From the NCBI GenBank assembly GCA_003142375.1, contig PLME01000008.1:1-64000 (forward strand): DNA of 64,000 nt, read 5' to 3'. Position numbers and translations under genes: made by a program. Shown here one piece after another: positions 15,797-28,635 of the stretch. Position 1 is the stretch's first letter. Each line of letters starts with the position of its first letter. The notes under the pieces are model-generated. The model was given only the letters and a program-made list of their open reading frames with translations. It was not told the DNA's origin and made no database searches. The DNA comes from Dehalococcoidia bacterium (lineage in GTDB: Bacteria > Chloroflexota > Dehalococcoidia > GIF9 > UBA5629).

Positions 15797-17137
15797 CTAG
15801 CGCTTATGCTTATCGGGGAGGCGATTGGTTGTGCCTTGATATTGGCTGGAATTATCTACATTGGTGCTGGTAACAGATGTGGTTGACGTGGGGATTGGCG
15901 TGGAAATATTCGTAGTGGTATTTGTCTCCGATGTAATGGAGGTCTGGTTCTCACTGGAAGTTTGCAGGGACGTGATGCGTTCCCTGGCCTTCTTGGTTTT
16001 CTGAATGGCGTCATTCAGACTTGATTTCACTGATTCGGGCGCCTTATCGAGGGCATTTTGAAGTATAGTGAGGCTCTTATCAGTAGAAACGTCGATGCTG
16101 GTCTTGGCCTCGTTGACGTTCTTAAGGTTCTGCGTGAGAGTTGCCAGACGTTTGGAACCGGCCAGCGATTTGTTATCAGAGGTCGTCACCACGGTAGCAT
16201 TTTCAACGGTGATGTTTTCTGCAGCGACAGCAGCGGGCGGCTGTACGGGAGCTGTCATCAGGGTGGCGTTTTCAACGGTTGCGTTTTCGACAGCGATGAC
16301 ATTAGCGGGTTGCACGGGAGTCGTCACAACAGTGGCATTCTCAGCGGTGGCGTTTTCAACGGTGGCAAGGGGTAGAGGTGTCGGTGGTGGGGGTAGGTTA
16401 ATCGTGGAGGTATTCTCCGAGACTGCAGCAGAAGTTGGGGTAGGAGTGGTTACTTGGGGTGGGGCTGGCGGCACAACAGGTATATTGGTGAGAGGAGGCA
16501 CCACAACTTTGGGTGTGGTTGCAACAGAGCCGGGAAGGGCGCCCGAGGCTGCCAGAGCGGCCTCATATTTGGTCAGCAGGGCGTCCGCCTGCTCAAGCTG
16601 GTAGTTTAATTTTGCAGTAGTGGCTACTACCTGGTCCGTTTTGCCCTTATCGGCCATGACTGCGATTTCCTGAGCCCTTTTTTCGGCAAGGTGGGCGTAA
16701 AGCTCGGCCTTATCTACGTCGGAGGTCGTCAGGGTGAGCTGTGCCTGTTCGACTGCCATCTTAACTGTGTAAAGCGGCTCGTCCGGCATGGCCTGAGATG
16801 AAGCTGCGGCGGTGCCGCTGGAGGCTATCACGAAGACCAGCAGGGCGGCCAGGGAGAAGGCAAGATTGCGCCTCAGGTTGGAGCCGCTGACTTTTTCCTC
16901 TTCCGGTTCACGCTCTGAATAGTACTGGACATTCTGCATCCTAACGCGCGCCCAGTATTTGAATTCCGGCCTGGGTTGCACCGGGAATGCTTTGCGCTTG
17001 ACGTCGAAGGCAGTGCGCAGCATGGAATCGAGCTCGTCAGAGTACTCGGGGTACCTGAGCAAGCAGCTTTCGAGGCTCTCGCCCAGGAGCAGCCTTTCAA
17101 AGCAGTCGTTAAATACTTCTTCGATTCTCTTAGACAT
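15797..17137 (-). CDS. DUF5667 membrane protein, probable anti-sigma factor
   Basis: A 446-residue protein with a cytoplasmic N-terminal helical part (1-88), one membrane helix (91-112) and an extracytoplasmic DUF5667 domain (about 112-200). The remainder is Pro/Thr/Asn-rich and includes a 22-24-residue repeat with VENAT units (about residues 255-320). Its start overlaps the ECF sigma stop by eight bases, the usual arrangement for a sigma/anti-sigma pair; the anti-sigma role is inferred from this. The C-terminal half looks like an exposed linker or stalk. Confidence 0.75.
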   Translation of the reverse strand: MSKRIEEVFNDCFERLLLGESLESCLLRYPEYSDELDSMLRTAFDVKRKAFPVQPRPEFKYWARVRMQNVQYYSEREPEEEKVSGSNLRRNLAFSLAALLVFVIASSGTAAASSQAMPDEPLYTVKMAVEQAQLTLTTSDVDKAELYAHLAEKRAQEIAVMADKGKTDQVVATTAKLNYQLEQADALLTKYEAALAASGALPGSVATTPKVVVPPLTNIPVVPPAPPQVTTPTPTSAAVSENTSTINLPPPPTPLPLATVENATAENATVVTTPVQPANVIAVENATVENATLMTAPVQPPAAVAAENITVENATVVTTSDNKSLAGSKRLATLTQNLKNVNEAKTSIDVSTDKSLTILQNALDKAPESVKSSLNDAIQKTKKARERITSLQTSSENQTSITSETNTTTNISTPIPTSTTSVTSTNVDNSSQYQGTTNRLPDKHKR

Positions 17138-17672
17138 CGATTCTACCGTAAAGCAATTTTCTCAGGGATGCCACAGCGTTGAACTGAAGGGCCTTGACCG
17201 TTCCCTCGCTTTTGCCCAGTGTTAACGCCACCTCGGCTATGGACAACTCGGAGATGAAGCGCAGCGTTGCCACTTCCCTCTGGGCATCCGGAAGCTTTCT
17301 GAGTGCGTCCATGAGTTGAAATATTTCGAAATTCTGTTCGGTGATATAAACGGGGTCGCCGGAGGATATGGCGTCGGCTTCATCCAGGCTGACGTTTTTC
17401 TCCCTGGAGATTTTGCGGATATAGTCGATAACCCGGTTGTGGGCAATCCTGAATAGCCAGGCGGTAAACGGAAGGTCGCGCCATTTATAAGAATTTATTG
17501 CCTCATATGCCTTAATAAACACGTCCTGGGTTAAGTCCTCGGCCGCAGCTTGAATATGCACTTTGAGGTAGATATACCGATATATCCTATCGAAGTGCAT
17601 GTCATATATTTGCGTAAATGCTTCCTGATCTCCATTTACGGCCCTCTGTACAAGTTGCTCTTCTAATAACAC
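17130..17672 (-). CDS. ECF-type RNA polymerase sigma factor
   Basis: A 180-residue sigma factor with only regions 2 and 4. Region 2 includes FTQIYDMHFDRIYRYIYLKV and the DLTQDVFIKAY motif. Region 4 includes LPDAQREVATLRFISELSIAEVA and the helix-turn-helix ending GKSEGTVKALQ. It directs RNA polymerase to its own promoters, probably under control of the membrane-bound DUF5667 partner encoded immediately downstream. A diverging ferredoxin-like gene starts at 17827, and the 154-base gap probably holds its promoter. Confidence 0.92.
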   Translation of the reverse strand: MLLEEQLVQRAVNGDQEAFTQIYDMHFDRIYRYIYLKVHIQAAAEDLTQDVFIKAYEAINSYKWRDLPFTAWLFRIAHNRVIDYIRKISREKNVSLDEADAISSGDPVYITEQNFEIFQLMDALRKLPDAQREVATLRFISELSIAEVALTLGKSEGTVKALQFNAVASLRKLLYGRIDV

Positions 17673-17826
17673 CAGGCTACCTCTAAGTGACCCGGCGTCT
17701 ATTATATAGAAACGTGGAATACAACGGAAAGTTTACGACGAATTGTTTTTCGATCGTTTCTCGTTTAAAATTGCTAGGTAAAAATCCGCTGTTTCAAAGG
17801 TTATTCTGTATGGGAGTATTAATGTA

Positions 17827-18639
17827 ATGTCCAGGCCCACATGGATGGTCAAATTGATCGAGATCGGGTTCCCGCTGAGGTTCATGTTGGCCCGGTTGAC
17901 CAGGCTGCCTGTGCTGGACCGGGTTTTCGATCGCTGGCTGTTCGACAGGGACGATATCATCTACATGCCCAAGGACAGGGTAGTGTCGGTGGAAAAGGAC
18001 CTGGAGACGCCACGTCAAACCGTTTTACCTTCGGAAGTCATACATCGTTTCATAGATGCCGCCAATTATCACTGGGTGATGAATTTCTGCATTTGCCGCG
18101 AGAGTTCGAACTGTAAAGACTATCCGCAGAGCCTGGGGTGTTTATTCATGGGCAAGGCCGTACTGGGCATCAACCCTGCATTGGGCAGGCTGGTATCGAA
18201 AGACGAAGCCCATGAGCATATAAGGCGCTGCGATGAAAAGGGGCTCTTTCACCTGATAGGCCGAAATAAGCTGGATACCGTCTGGCTGGGCATCGGCCCC
18301 GGCGAAAACCTGCTCTCCGTATGCAACTGTTGCCCCTGCTGTTGCCTGTGGCGGTTTATGCCGGATATCAACCCGCAAATTGCCAGCAAGGTTACCCGGA
18401 TGCCCGGTGTGAGCGTGGAAGTGACCGAAGCATGCACCGGGTGCGGCACCTGCGGTCCGGCCTGCTTCATCGGTAAGATCAGCCTGGCTGATGGCCACTC
18501 CGTGATAGCCGAAGGCTGCGTGGGCTGCGGGCACTGTGTGGAAGTGTGCCCCAACAATGCCATTAAATTGAGCATCCATGACAACCTGTATGTTGATAGG
18601 AGCGTGGAACGCCTGATCAAAGCCGTCAAGGTTGAATAA
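17827..18639 (+). CDS. 4Fe-4S ferredoxin-type protein with additional Cys clusters
   Basis: A 270-residue protein with two C-terminal ferredoxin motifs (Cys203/206/209/213 and Cys231/234/237/241), expected to bind two [4Fe-4S] clusters. It also has a dense CNCCPCCC stretch (166-173) and CICRESSNC (88-96), which suggest a further cluster or metal site. This combination is seen in anaerobes without an assigned reaction. The following SDR gene starts 17 bases downstream, so ferredoxin-linked redox chemistry with that partner is possible. Partner and substrate unknown. Confidence 0.75.
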   Translation: MSRPTWMVKLIEIGFPLRFMLARLTRLPVLDRVFDRWLFDRDDIIYMPKDRVVSVEKDLETPRQTVLPSEVIHRFIDAANYHWVMNFCICRESSNCKDYPQSLGCLFMGKAVLGINPALGRLVSKDEAHEHIRRCDEKGLFHLIGRNKLDTVWLGIGPGENLLSVCNCCPCCCLWRFMPDINPQIASKVTRMPGVSVEVTEACTGCGTCGPACFIGKISLADGHSVIAEGCVGCGHCVEVCPNNAIKLSIHDNLYVDRSVERLIKAVKVE

Positions 18640-18655
18640 GGATAGGAAAAGAGTT

Positions 18656-19546
18656 ATGCATGATGATATGACAGCAAAATATTGCGTGGTTACAGGCGCT
18701 AGTTCGGGCATAGGCAAGGAGATAGCGCTGGGTCTGGCACGGAAGGGGGCTTCGGTGATAATGGTCTGCCGCGATGCGGACAGGGGCCGTGAAGCACTTG
18801 AGGAGATTCGGCAGAAGAGCGGTAATAAGTCACTCGAGCTTTTTCTGGCAGACCTGTCATCACAGCACCAAATAAGACGGCTGGCGGCTTCTGTAAAATT
18901 GAAATTTGAGGAGTTGCATGTGCTCGTTAATAACGCTGGTGTCGTGATGGACAAAAGGGTCATGACGGAGGATGGGATCGAGATGACTTTCGCCGTCAAT
19001 TACCTGGCGTATTTCATGCTGACCAACCTGCTGATAAATTCGCTCAAAGCGAGCGCCCCTTCGAGAGTAGTCAACATCTCCTCCATGGCCCACCGCTCAG
19101 CCAGGCTGGACTTTGCCGACCTGCAGGGTGAGAAAAGGTACAAACGGGATACTGCCTACGCACAATCGAAGCTGGCCGACATCATCTTTACCTATGAACT
19201 GGGGCGCAGGCTGGAGGGGACGGGGGTAACGGTTAATAGCGTTTGCCCGGGAGGTGTGGCCTCCCGGTTGTGGGAAAATTCCAACCCGCTCATCAATTAT
19301 CTCTTCAGGACCTTTACCAAAGGTCCTGAAGAGGGCGCAAGGCTGCCGGTTTACCTGGCTTCATCTCCTGAAGTCGAAGGGCTCTCAGGCAAGTATTTCC
19401 AGACGAGGGAGCACCTGAAGTTCCAGCATGTTAAAACGCCGGGGGCGATGTGCAAAACATCGCCCGTGACCTACGATGCTGAGACGGCTCGAAAGCTATG
19501 GGAGGTCAGCGAAAAGCTGACTGGCTTTCACTTCCCGGTTAAATAA
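18656..19546 (+). CDS. Short-chain dehydrogenase/reductase
   Basis: A 296-residue SDR, closest in pattern to retinol-dehydrogenase/WW-oxidoreductase-type members. The cofactor motif TGASSGIG is at 13-20, NNAGVV follows near 95, a catalytic Ser sits in NISSMAHRSA and the YxxxK pair is YAQSK. The ATG at 18656 is chosen over a TTG at 18632 that would overlap the preceding gene. The substrate cannot be told from sequence. It is likely co-transcribed with the ferredoxin-like gene upstream and converges on gap. Confidence 0.88.
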   Translation: MHDDMTAKYCVVTGASSGIGKEIALGLARKGASVIMVCRDADRGREALEEIRQKSGNKSLELFLADLSSQHQIRRLAASVKLKFEELHVLVNNAGVVMDKRVMTEDGIEMTFAVNYLAYFMLTNLLINSLKASAPSRVVNISSMAHRSARLDFADLQGEKRYKRDTAYAQSKLADIIFTYELGRRLEGTGVTVNSVCPGGVASRLWENSNPLINYLFRTFTKGPEEGARLPVYLASSPEVEGLSGKYFQTREHLKFQHVKTPGAMCKTSPVTYDAETARKLWEVSEKLTGFHFPVK

Positions 19547-19558
19547 GATATCTTCGGG

Positions 19559-20584
<1,026 letters not shown>

Positions 20585-21001
20585 TTATGCAGGCTTTTTC
20601 TTATCGTACGAACATGTAATCCTGGTCGAGATGCCGCCCCTGACATTCCAATCGGTTACCACTTCCATGGACCTCGGCTTGATCGCATTGACAAGGTCCT
20701 TAAGGATGCGGTTGGTCGAGGCTTCGTAGAAAATTGCCACCGTCCTGTAGCTGGTTAAATACAGCTTTAGCGATTTGAACTCGATAATATATTTATCAGG
20801 CACATATTTTATGGTGACTGTGGCGAAATCGGGCTGTGCCGTATTAACCGGGCAAAGCGCCGTGAACTCCGGTGAAACTACCTGTACCTCGTATTCCTGC
20901 TCGGCGGAAGGATTGGGCATGGCGATCAGCAGTTCCGGCTGTGGGCGGTCGCTGTATTCAAGGTTTAAGGACAGTATTTTCTTTAACAGCTTATCCTGCA
21001 T
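20585..21001 (-). CDS. queF: QueF-family preQ0 reductase (divergent active site)
   Basis: QueF reduces 7-cyano-7-deazaguanine to the 7-aminomethyl form in queuosine synthesis. This 138-residue short-type homologue keeps the nucleophile Cys in FTALCPVN, the Asp in QPDF, the FKSLKLY strand and GGIS. It has one extra residue between Cys and Asp compared with the usual CPxTGQPD pattern. The FHED motif reads FYEA, so the conserved His is Tyr while the Glu remains. Activity is therefore likely but not certain. Its start overlaps the stop of the MBL gene at 21001. Confidence 0.8.
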   Translation of the reverse strand: MQDKLLKKILSLNLEYSDRPQPELLIAMPNPSAEQEYEVQVVSPEFTALCPVNTAQPDFATVTIKYVPDKYIIEFKSLKLYLTSYRTVAIFYEASTNRILKDLVNAIKPRSMEVVTDWNVRGGISTRITCSYDKKKPA

Positions 21002-21996
21002 TATTCTCCCGACCAGTAGACTGTTTTTTCGCCCTCTGTTACTTTTTTACCCTGCTTCTCGGCGGTCATAAACTGCAGGTGGGCCAGCGTCTCCAGCAGG
21101 GCCAGCCTGCGGTCTATCGGCTCCAGCTTATCGTACTGCACGGTCTCGCCATTGACGATCCACGGGATGTTCTTGGCTACATCGTAGCCGCTTTTCATCT
21201 CCACGCCCATCACCTTTTGAATGCCCCTCATCCGATCGCGGTGCAGATGCATTATATCATCTATCTTAGGGGCCAGGCCGCTGAAAACGGACCCATGCCC
21301 GGGAAACACAAAGCGCACTTCCAGTTCGGCCAGGGAGTTGAGAGAGTTTACATAATCACCCAGAGGGTTTTCACCGGACTGGGGGTGGTAGCTGATATTG
21401 GGGACTACCTCGGCCAAAACATGGTCGCCGGAAAACAGGTACTTCTTATTCGGTTCGTATAAGCAAATGTGGCCTGGAGAGTGCCCGGGGGTCAGTAATA
21501 CCTGAAACTCGAAGGGATCCATACTGACTTTGTCGCCGGGTTTAAGCGTGGTAATGGCCTTAACGGGCGAGATATTGTTGCGTATATTCAATGAGGCTTC
21601 AGTAAGCATTTTCAATTCCCAATCAGGCACGCCGTTGGCCTTGAGAAAAGCGGACATCTGCTGCATCAGGTCCTCGGGATGGTAATAGCGGGAATCCAGC
21701 AAACCGTTTTCGATTTCCCCAGCCATGATCTTCGCTCCGGAGAGCTCGGCGATTTTGCCGGCCAGTCCAAAATGGTCAGGGTGGATGTGCGTGATAACTA
21801 CATCGGTAATATCCTTCATGGCAAAGCCGCTGTTCTTCATCTCCTGGGCCAGGGCGTTAAAGCATTCGGGAGTGTTCCAGCCGGTATCGATCATCAGGTT
21901 CCCGCTCGCTCCTTCAATAATATAGACATTCACGCTGTCCAGGCTGGCGTTGGGCAGGGGTAGTTTGATTTGATTGATGCCCTTAAACAGCTCCAT
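21001..21996 (-). CDS. Metallo-beta-lactamase-fold hydrolase
   Basis: A 331-residue protein with the MBL metal motif THIHPDHFGLAG (His70, His72, Asp74, His75), the downstream SPGHICLY and FSGDHVL ligands and a C-terminal His in FPGHGSVF. Length and the helical C-terminal region (MHLHRDRMRGIQ) fit the glyoxalase II/LACTB2-like branch with a winged-helix-like tail. The substrate is unknown. It sits between eno and queF with 14-base and overlapping junctions, so it is probably co-transcribed with them. Confidence 0.85.
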   Translation of the reverse strand: MELFKGINQIKLPLPNASLDSVNVYIIEGASGNLMIDTGWNTPECFNALAQEMKNSGFAMKDITDVVITHIHPDHFGLAGKIAELSGAKIMAGEIENGLLDSRYYHPEDLMQQMSAFLKANGVPDWELKMLTEASLNIRNNISPVKAITTLKPGDKVSMDPFEFQVLLTPGHSPGHICLYEPNKKYLFSGDHVLAEVVPNISYHPQSGENPLGDYVNSLNSLAELEVRFVFPGHGSVFSGLAPKIDDIMHLHRDRMRGIQKVMGVEMKSGYDVAKNIPWIVNGETVQYDKLEPIDRRLALLETLAHLQFMTAEKQGKKVTEGEKTVYWSGE

Positions 21997-22010
21997 GAAG
22001 CTTTTTCCTC

Positions 22011-23309
<1,299 letters not shown>

Positions 23310-23460
23310 CTATTAAATTATTCGAAGCGTTTTGGCCGGGGTGAGATGATTAACATAGCGATAATTTGAAGCGCTGTCATTATACCATCCGTTTTTTTTA
23401 ACGGACAATCTGAATTGAACAGGCTGGAAATACGAGAAGCGGTCAGGGAGACTGCTGTCA

Positions 23461-24054
23461 TTAAATGGCCCCGTGCCTGTTGAACCTGTTCATAGCTGCA
23501 GTCATGCCCTCGGCCAGGATGCATGAAATAGCTTCGGCGGCGCCGTTTAAGGCTGGTTGAATTAGATCTGCTTCATTGGAGGGAAAATCGCCCAGTACGT
23601 AGTCGATAATATCTTCCTCGTCTTTTAACCGGCTGGTAGTATTTTCGGGTCGCGATATGCCTATTCTAATGCGATAGAAATCCTGGCTGCCAATGCAGTT
23701 GATAATGGATTTGATTCCCCGGTGACCGCCGGAACGGCCGCCCATTCTGAGCCTCAGCCTGCCGGTAGGCAAATCGAGGTCATCGTGTATTACAAGCAGC
23801 TCGTCAGGATCAGCATGAAACTTATCCATCAGGCACGCGACAGCGTTACCGCTGAGGTTGACGAAGGTGCGGGGCTTGACCAGCAAGACCTCTTGATCGG
23901 CTATCAGGCCGCGTCCCGTGTCTGACTGGCAGAGGCGTTTATTGACGGGAATGGAGAACTTCTCCGCCATGTAGTCAATACAGCGGAAGCCGATATTATG
24001 GCGGTTGTTTTTGTATTTGTTCCCGGGGTTGCCCAGTCCTACAATAATTTTCAT
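23461..24054 (-). CDS. pth: Peptidyl-tRNA hydrolase
   Basis: Frees tRNA from prematurely released peptidyl-tRNA. The 197-residue protein has the GLGNPGNKYKNNRHNIGF start with the catalytic His at about residue 20, the conserved Asn and Asp in FVNLSGNAV and VIHDDLDLPTGRLRLR, and SGGHRGIKSI. It starts 14 bases after ligA. The 163-base gap to eno holds no gene; short frames there are not supported. Confidence 0.96.
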   Translation of the reverse strand: MKIIVGLGNPGNKYKNNRHNIGFRCIDYMAEKFSIPVNKRLCQSDTGRGLIADQEVLLVKPRTFVNLSGNAVACLMDKFHADPDELLVIHDDLDLPTGRLRLRMGGRSGGHRGIKSIINCIGSQDFYRIRIGISRPENTTSRLKDEEDIIDYVLGDFPSNEADLIQPALNGAAEAISCILAEGMTAAMNRFNRHGAI

Positions 24055-24067
24055 AGTTCTTCGTGTA

Positions 24068-26125
<2,058 letters not shown>

Positions 26126-26196
26126 TTATATCATTTAGTCTGGCTATTATTGTATAGGGATTTACCTATAACGGCCTTTGTGACATAATCGTAGCT

Positions 26197-26655
26197 GTGA
26201 ACAAGGATATGGATGGCATAAAAACTCCTGATAAGGTCAAATTAAGTAAGCGTGATCCGGCCCGCTGGCACACGGTTTATTCCATTATAAGCACAGCTGT
26301 GGAAGAAGCTGCAATTGCGGCCCTGATCTTGTGGATATTGCCTATCTTCGGGATTGTTTTGCCGGCCTGGGGACTATGGTTGGCCCTGATCGTTTTCGCC
26401 ATATATTCATATATCATGTACCGCATCGGGCATCCCACCATATCCTACAGGAAAGTCAGTGCGCCCGAATCGATAGTAGGCAGTACGGGGGTGGTGGAAA
26501 AAGACTTGAACCCGGATGGTTTTGTGAGGGTGCGGGGGGAGTTATGGAAGGCACATTCTAAGGATGGCTACCTGGCCAAAAACCAGGAGGTTACCGTGTC
26601 CGGGATAGACGGTCTAAAGCTGACCGTTAATAAAAAACCGATTGATTATCGCTAG
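26197..26655 (+). CDS. NfeD-like membrane protein
   Basis: A 152-residue protein with two membrane helices (about 30-75) and a C-terminal OB-fold NfeD domain, recognisable from STGVVEKDLNPDGFVRVRGE and the closing GLKLTVNKK. NfeD proteins usually partner stomatin/prohibitin-like proteins or NfeD serine proteases; no partner gene is adjacent here. The start may be the ATG at 26197 (GTG/ATG alternatives lie near). Its last 29 bases overlap the end of a convergent lipoprotein gene. Confidence 0.8.
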   Translation: MNKDMDGIKTPDKVKLSKRDPARWHTVYSIISTAVEEAAIAALILWILPIFGIVLPAWGLWLALIVFAIYSYIMYRIGHPTISYRKVSAPESIVGSTGVVEKDLNPDGFVRVRGELWKAHSKDGYLAKNQEVTVSGIDGLKLTVNKKPIDYR

Positions 26656-27058
26656 TATGGTGATAGGGCACTGCTCCCGAAACCGGCATTAAGCGTGTCT
26701 GGCCCGCATACCCGGCGCTGGCAAGCGCTTCCTGAATATGCGGAATATCTTCGATCCCACCGGCTATCCAGAGGAGTGAGACATGGGCCTGGGACGTTAT
26801 TTTATTAATATGCGTTACAAAGTCTGCATCGCCCGGCTGATAATACTCCACCGGGCCGACCTCGAAGCCGTCCACTGCCGACTTCTGCCTGATATCATCT
26901 ACTGCTGCGTGGGCGGCCGGCAAATCGATTGCGATCACGGCGGCATAGGACTTGGCCGGGTCATAAGTGACATGGCTCTGACCTGCACACGATACTGAGA
27001 GTAAGGAGAGCAATATGATAGCGAGCGCAAATATGTGTACAGTATTTCGGGGTTTCAT
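26627..27058 (-). CDS. Putative lipoprotein, unknown function
   Basis: A 143-residue protein with a type II signal sequence and lipobox LLSVSCAG (Cys24). The mature part is an alpha/beta pattern with YAAVIAIDLPAAHAAVDDIRQ and HVSLLWIAGGIEDIPHIQEAL; no family was recognised. It overlaps the convergent NfeD gene by 29 bases. It lies 104 bases downstream of the molybdopterin oxidoreductase gene on the same strand and might serve in the same envelope process, but this is only neighbourhood evidence. Confidence 0.6.
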   Translation of the reverse strand: MKPRNTVHIFALAIILLSLLSVSCAGQSHVTYDPAKSYAAVIAIDLPAAHAAVDDIRQKSAVDGFEVGPVEYYQPGDADFVTHINKITSQAHVSLLWIAGGIEDIPHIQEALASAGYAGQTRLMPVSGAVPYHHTSDNQSVFY

Positions 27059-27162
27059 TTTTATCCTCGCTCAGTGAGTTTCAGAGTTTATATTATACAT
27101 CCCGCCGCGGTTTGACGAAAGATGATCGTGTAAGGGCAGCTTACACGTACAAAAGGAGACGA

Positions 27163-27840
27163 TTAGCGGTCAAAAAACGGCTTGTCCAGGCTGCCCTCAT
27201 TTGAATAGCCTGCCTGCTCCCAGTAGCCCCGGTAATTTTCATCGTTAGATAGCTCTATCTCGGTTACCCACTTGATCCATTTATAACCCCATTTCTGCTC
27301 GGCAACCAGCTCGAAGGGAAAGCCTCGCTCGGGAGGCAGGATAACGCCGTTCATCTTATAGGCCAGCAAGATATTGTTATCCCGAATGTACTGGAGGGGA
27401 AGAGAAGTGGTATAGCCGTCATAGGCGTGGAAGATGACAATTTTGGCTTCAGGTTTAACACCGGCCCGGCTGATAAGGTCGTCGACCAGCACGCCTTCCC
27501 ACAGAAGGGTGACCGACCAACCCTCGACACAATCGAGGGTAACCAGCTTTTGATAGCTTTGATGGTTATTAATAACGTTTTCATACGTATATGTTATGGG
27601 CTGATCAACGAGGCCGTCTACTTTCAAGCGGTAGGTCAGATTATCTACATATTGAGGGCCTTTGATGGAGTTCTCGTGGAAATCCCCGATGGAAGACAGC
27701 TTTTGGCCCTGGTATTCCTTGATCTGCACTGACTCCAATTCCTTCAACGTCCCCGAAGTCGCCCCGGCCGAGCAAGCCTGCAGAGCGGCCACCAGTACCA
27801 TAGCCAGGACAATGAATATGTAAATGATCTTGCTTTTCAT
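27163..27840 (-). CDS. Sulfite-oxidase-type molybdopterin protein, exported
   Basis: A 225-residue protein with a hydrophobic leader ending in LQACSAG, a lipobox with Cys23, and one Oxidored_molyb domain. The expected molybdenum ligand is Cys104 in TLDCVEGWSV. It matches the MsrP/YedY-like branch in size and pattern: VDGLVDQP, then EGVLVDDLI, then GFPFELVAEQKWGYKWIKW. The substrate is unknown. It follows a DOMON-domain lipoprotein after 37 bases, which may be its electron-transfer partner. Confidence 0.82.
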   Translation of the reverse strand: MKSKIIYIFIVLAMVLVAALQACSAGATSGTLKELESVQIKEYQGQKLSSIGDFHENSIKGPQYVDNLTYRLKVDGLVDQPITYTYENVINNHQSYQKLVTLDCVEGWSVTLLWEGVLVDDLISRAGVKPEAKIVIFHAYDGYTTSLPLQYIRDNNILLAYKMNGVILPPERGFPFELVAEQKWGYKWIKWVTEIELSNDENYRGYWEQAGYSNEGSLDKPFFDR

Positions 27841-27877
27841 ATTGTTCTTCTTCAGCCAGTTATTGCCAGGATGATTG

Positions 27878-28528
27878 CTACTGAATAATTATCTCGCCTG
27901 TTCCTCGTGATATGTGCTTGATCAAGAATTGATTGTCTGAACCGTAGGCCCAGATAATATTATTGGTGCCTTTGACCAGTGCCTTGTGGTATTGGTCGCC
28001 AGGGTCGAGTTTGCGCTTGAATTCGATAATGGTGTAGCCATCGACCTGTTTGCCGCCGTAATCCACTATTGAATACGTTCCTCCCAAGGTAGTTACGTCA
28101 GGGTGCGGACCGAAATTGCCCACACTGTATTGATCGGCTACCTCCACCTTGGTGCCGTTGAAATAACCCTGAACGATATTGGCATTTTTCATAAACGTTT
28201 CGGCGCCGAAGCCTACGGCCACCCAGCCCATGGTCTTGGCCTTCATGCCGATATATATGTAATGGTCGTCGTTGTACCAATTGATGTCAAAATCACCAAA
28301 TGCCTTGTGGTTCAGATATTCGCCGGGTGTGATGATGCCGTCGGCGACCCAGGGGACACCGCCAACTGGAGCAGCCGCAGAGGGTTGATCTGGTGAAGTT
28401 GAAGGGGCGGCAGGGGTTGTCTGTTGAGGCGCCTGACAGGCTGAAAGGCCGATTATCAGTACGGCGAATAGGATGAACAGATATTTTGTCAGAGACCTGT
28501 GATAGCGATGGGACGTTAATAAAAACAT
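27878..28528 (-). CDS. DOMON-domain lipoprotein
   Basis: A 216-residue exported protein. A long hydrophobic leader ends in a lipobox GLSAC (Cys30), followed by a Pro/Thr/Ser/Ala linker. The DOMON domain then starts with WVADGIITPGEYLNHKAF, DINWYNDDHYIYIGM, GWVAVGFG and ends TIIEFKRKLDPGD. DOMON domains bind haem or sugars; the Met in IGMKAKTMGW and a His near VKGTNNI could be haem ligands, but this is not certain. It is paired with the molybdopterin protein downstream. Confidence 0.8.
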   Translation of the reverse strand: MFLLTSHRYHRSLTKYLFILFAVLIIGLSACQAPQQTTPAAPSTSPDQPSAAAPVGGVPWVADGIITPGEYLNHKAFGDFDINWYNDDHYIYIGMKAKTMGWVAVGFGAETFMKNANIVQGYFNGTKVEVADQYSVGNFGPHPDVTTLGGTYSIVDYGGKQVDGYTIIEFKRKLDPGDQYHKALVKGTNNIIWAYGSDNQFLIKHISRGTGEIIIQ

Positions 28529-28635
28529 AATACCTCCCTGTTCAAATAAACGAGATTTTATGCGGGAGTTTCCCTTATTAAAAAATGGGGGGGAATACTC
28601 TCCTTATCATTGGGGTGATGTCAACCCGTTTGTTA

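Noticed and set aside
20872-21462. Plus-strand frame opposite queF and the MBL gene
   Set aside because: Both minus-strand products have clear family motifs, so this is a shadow.
23318-23524. Short minus-strand frame between eno and pth
   Set aside because: It overlaps the pth 3' end in another frame and has no ribosome-binding site or recognisable product.
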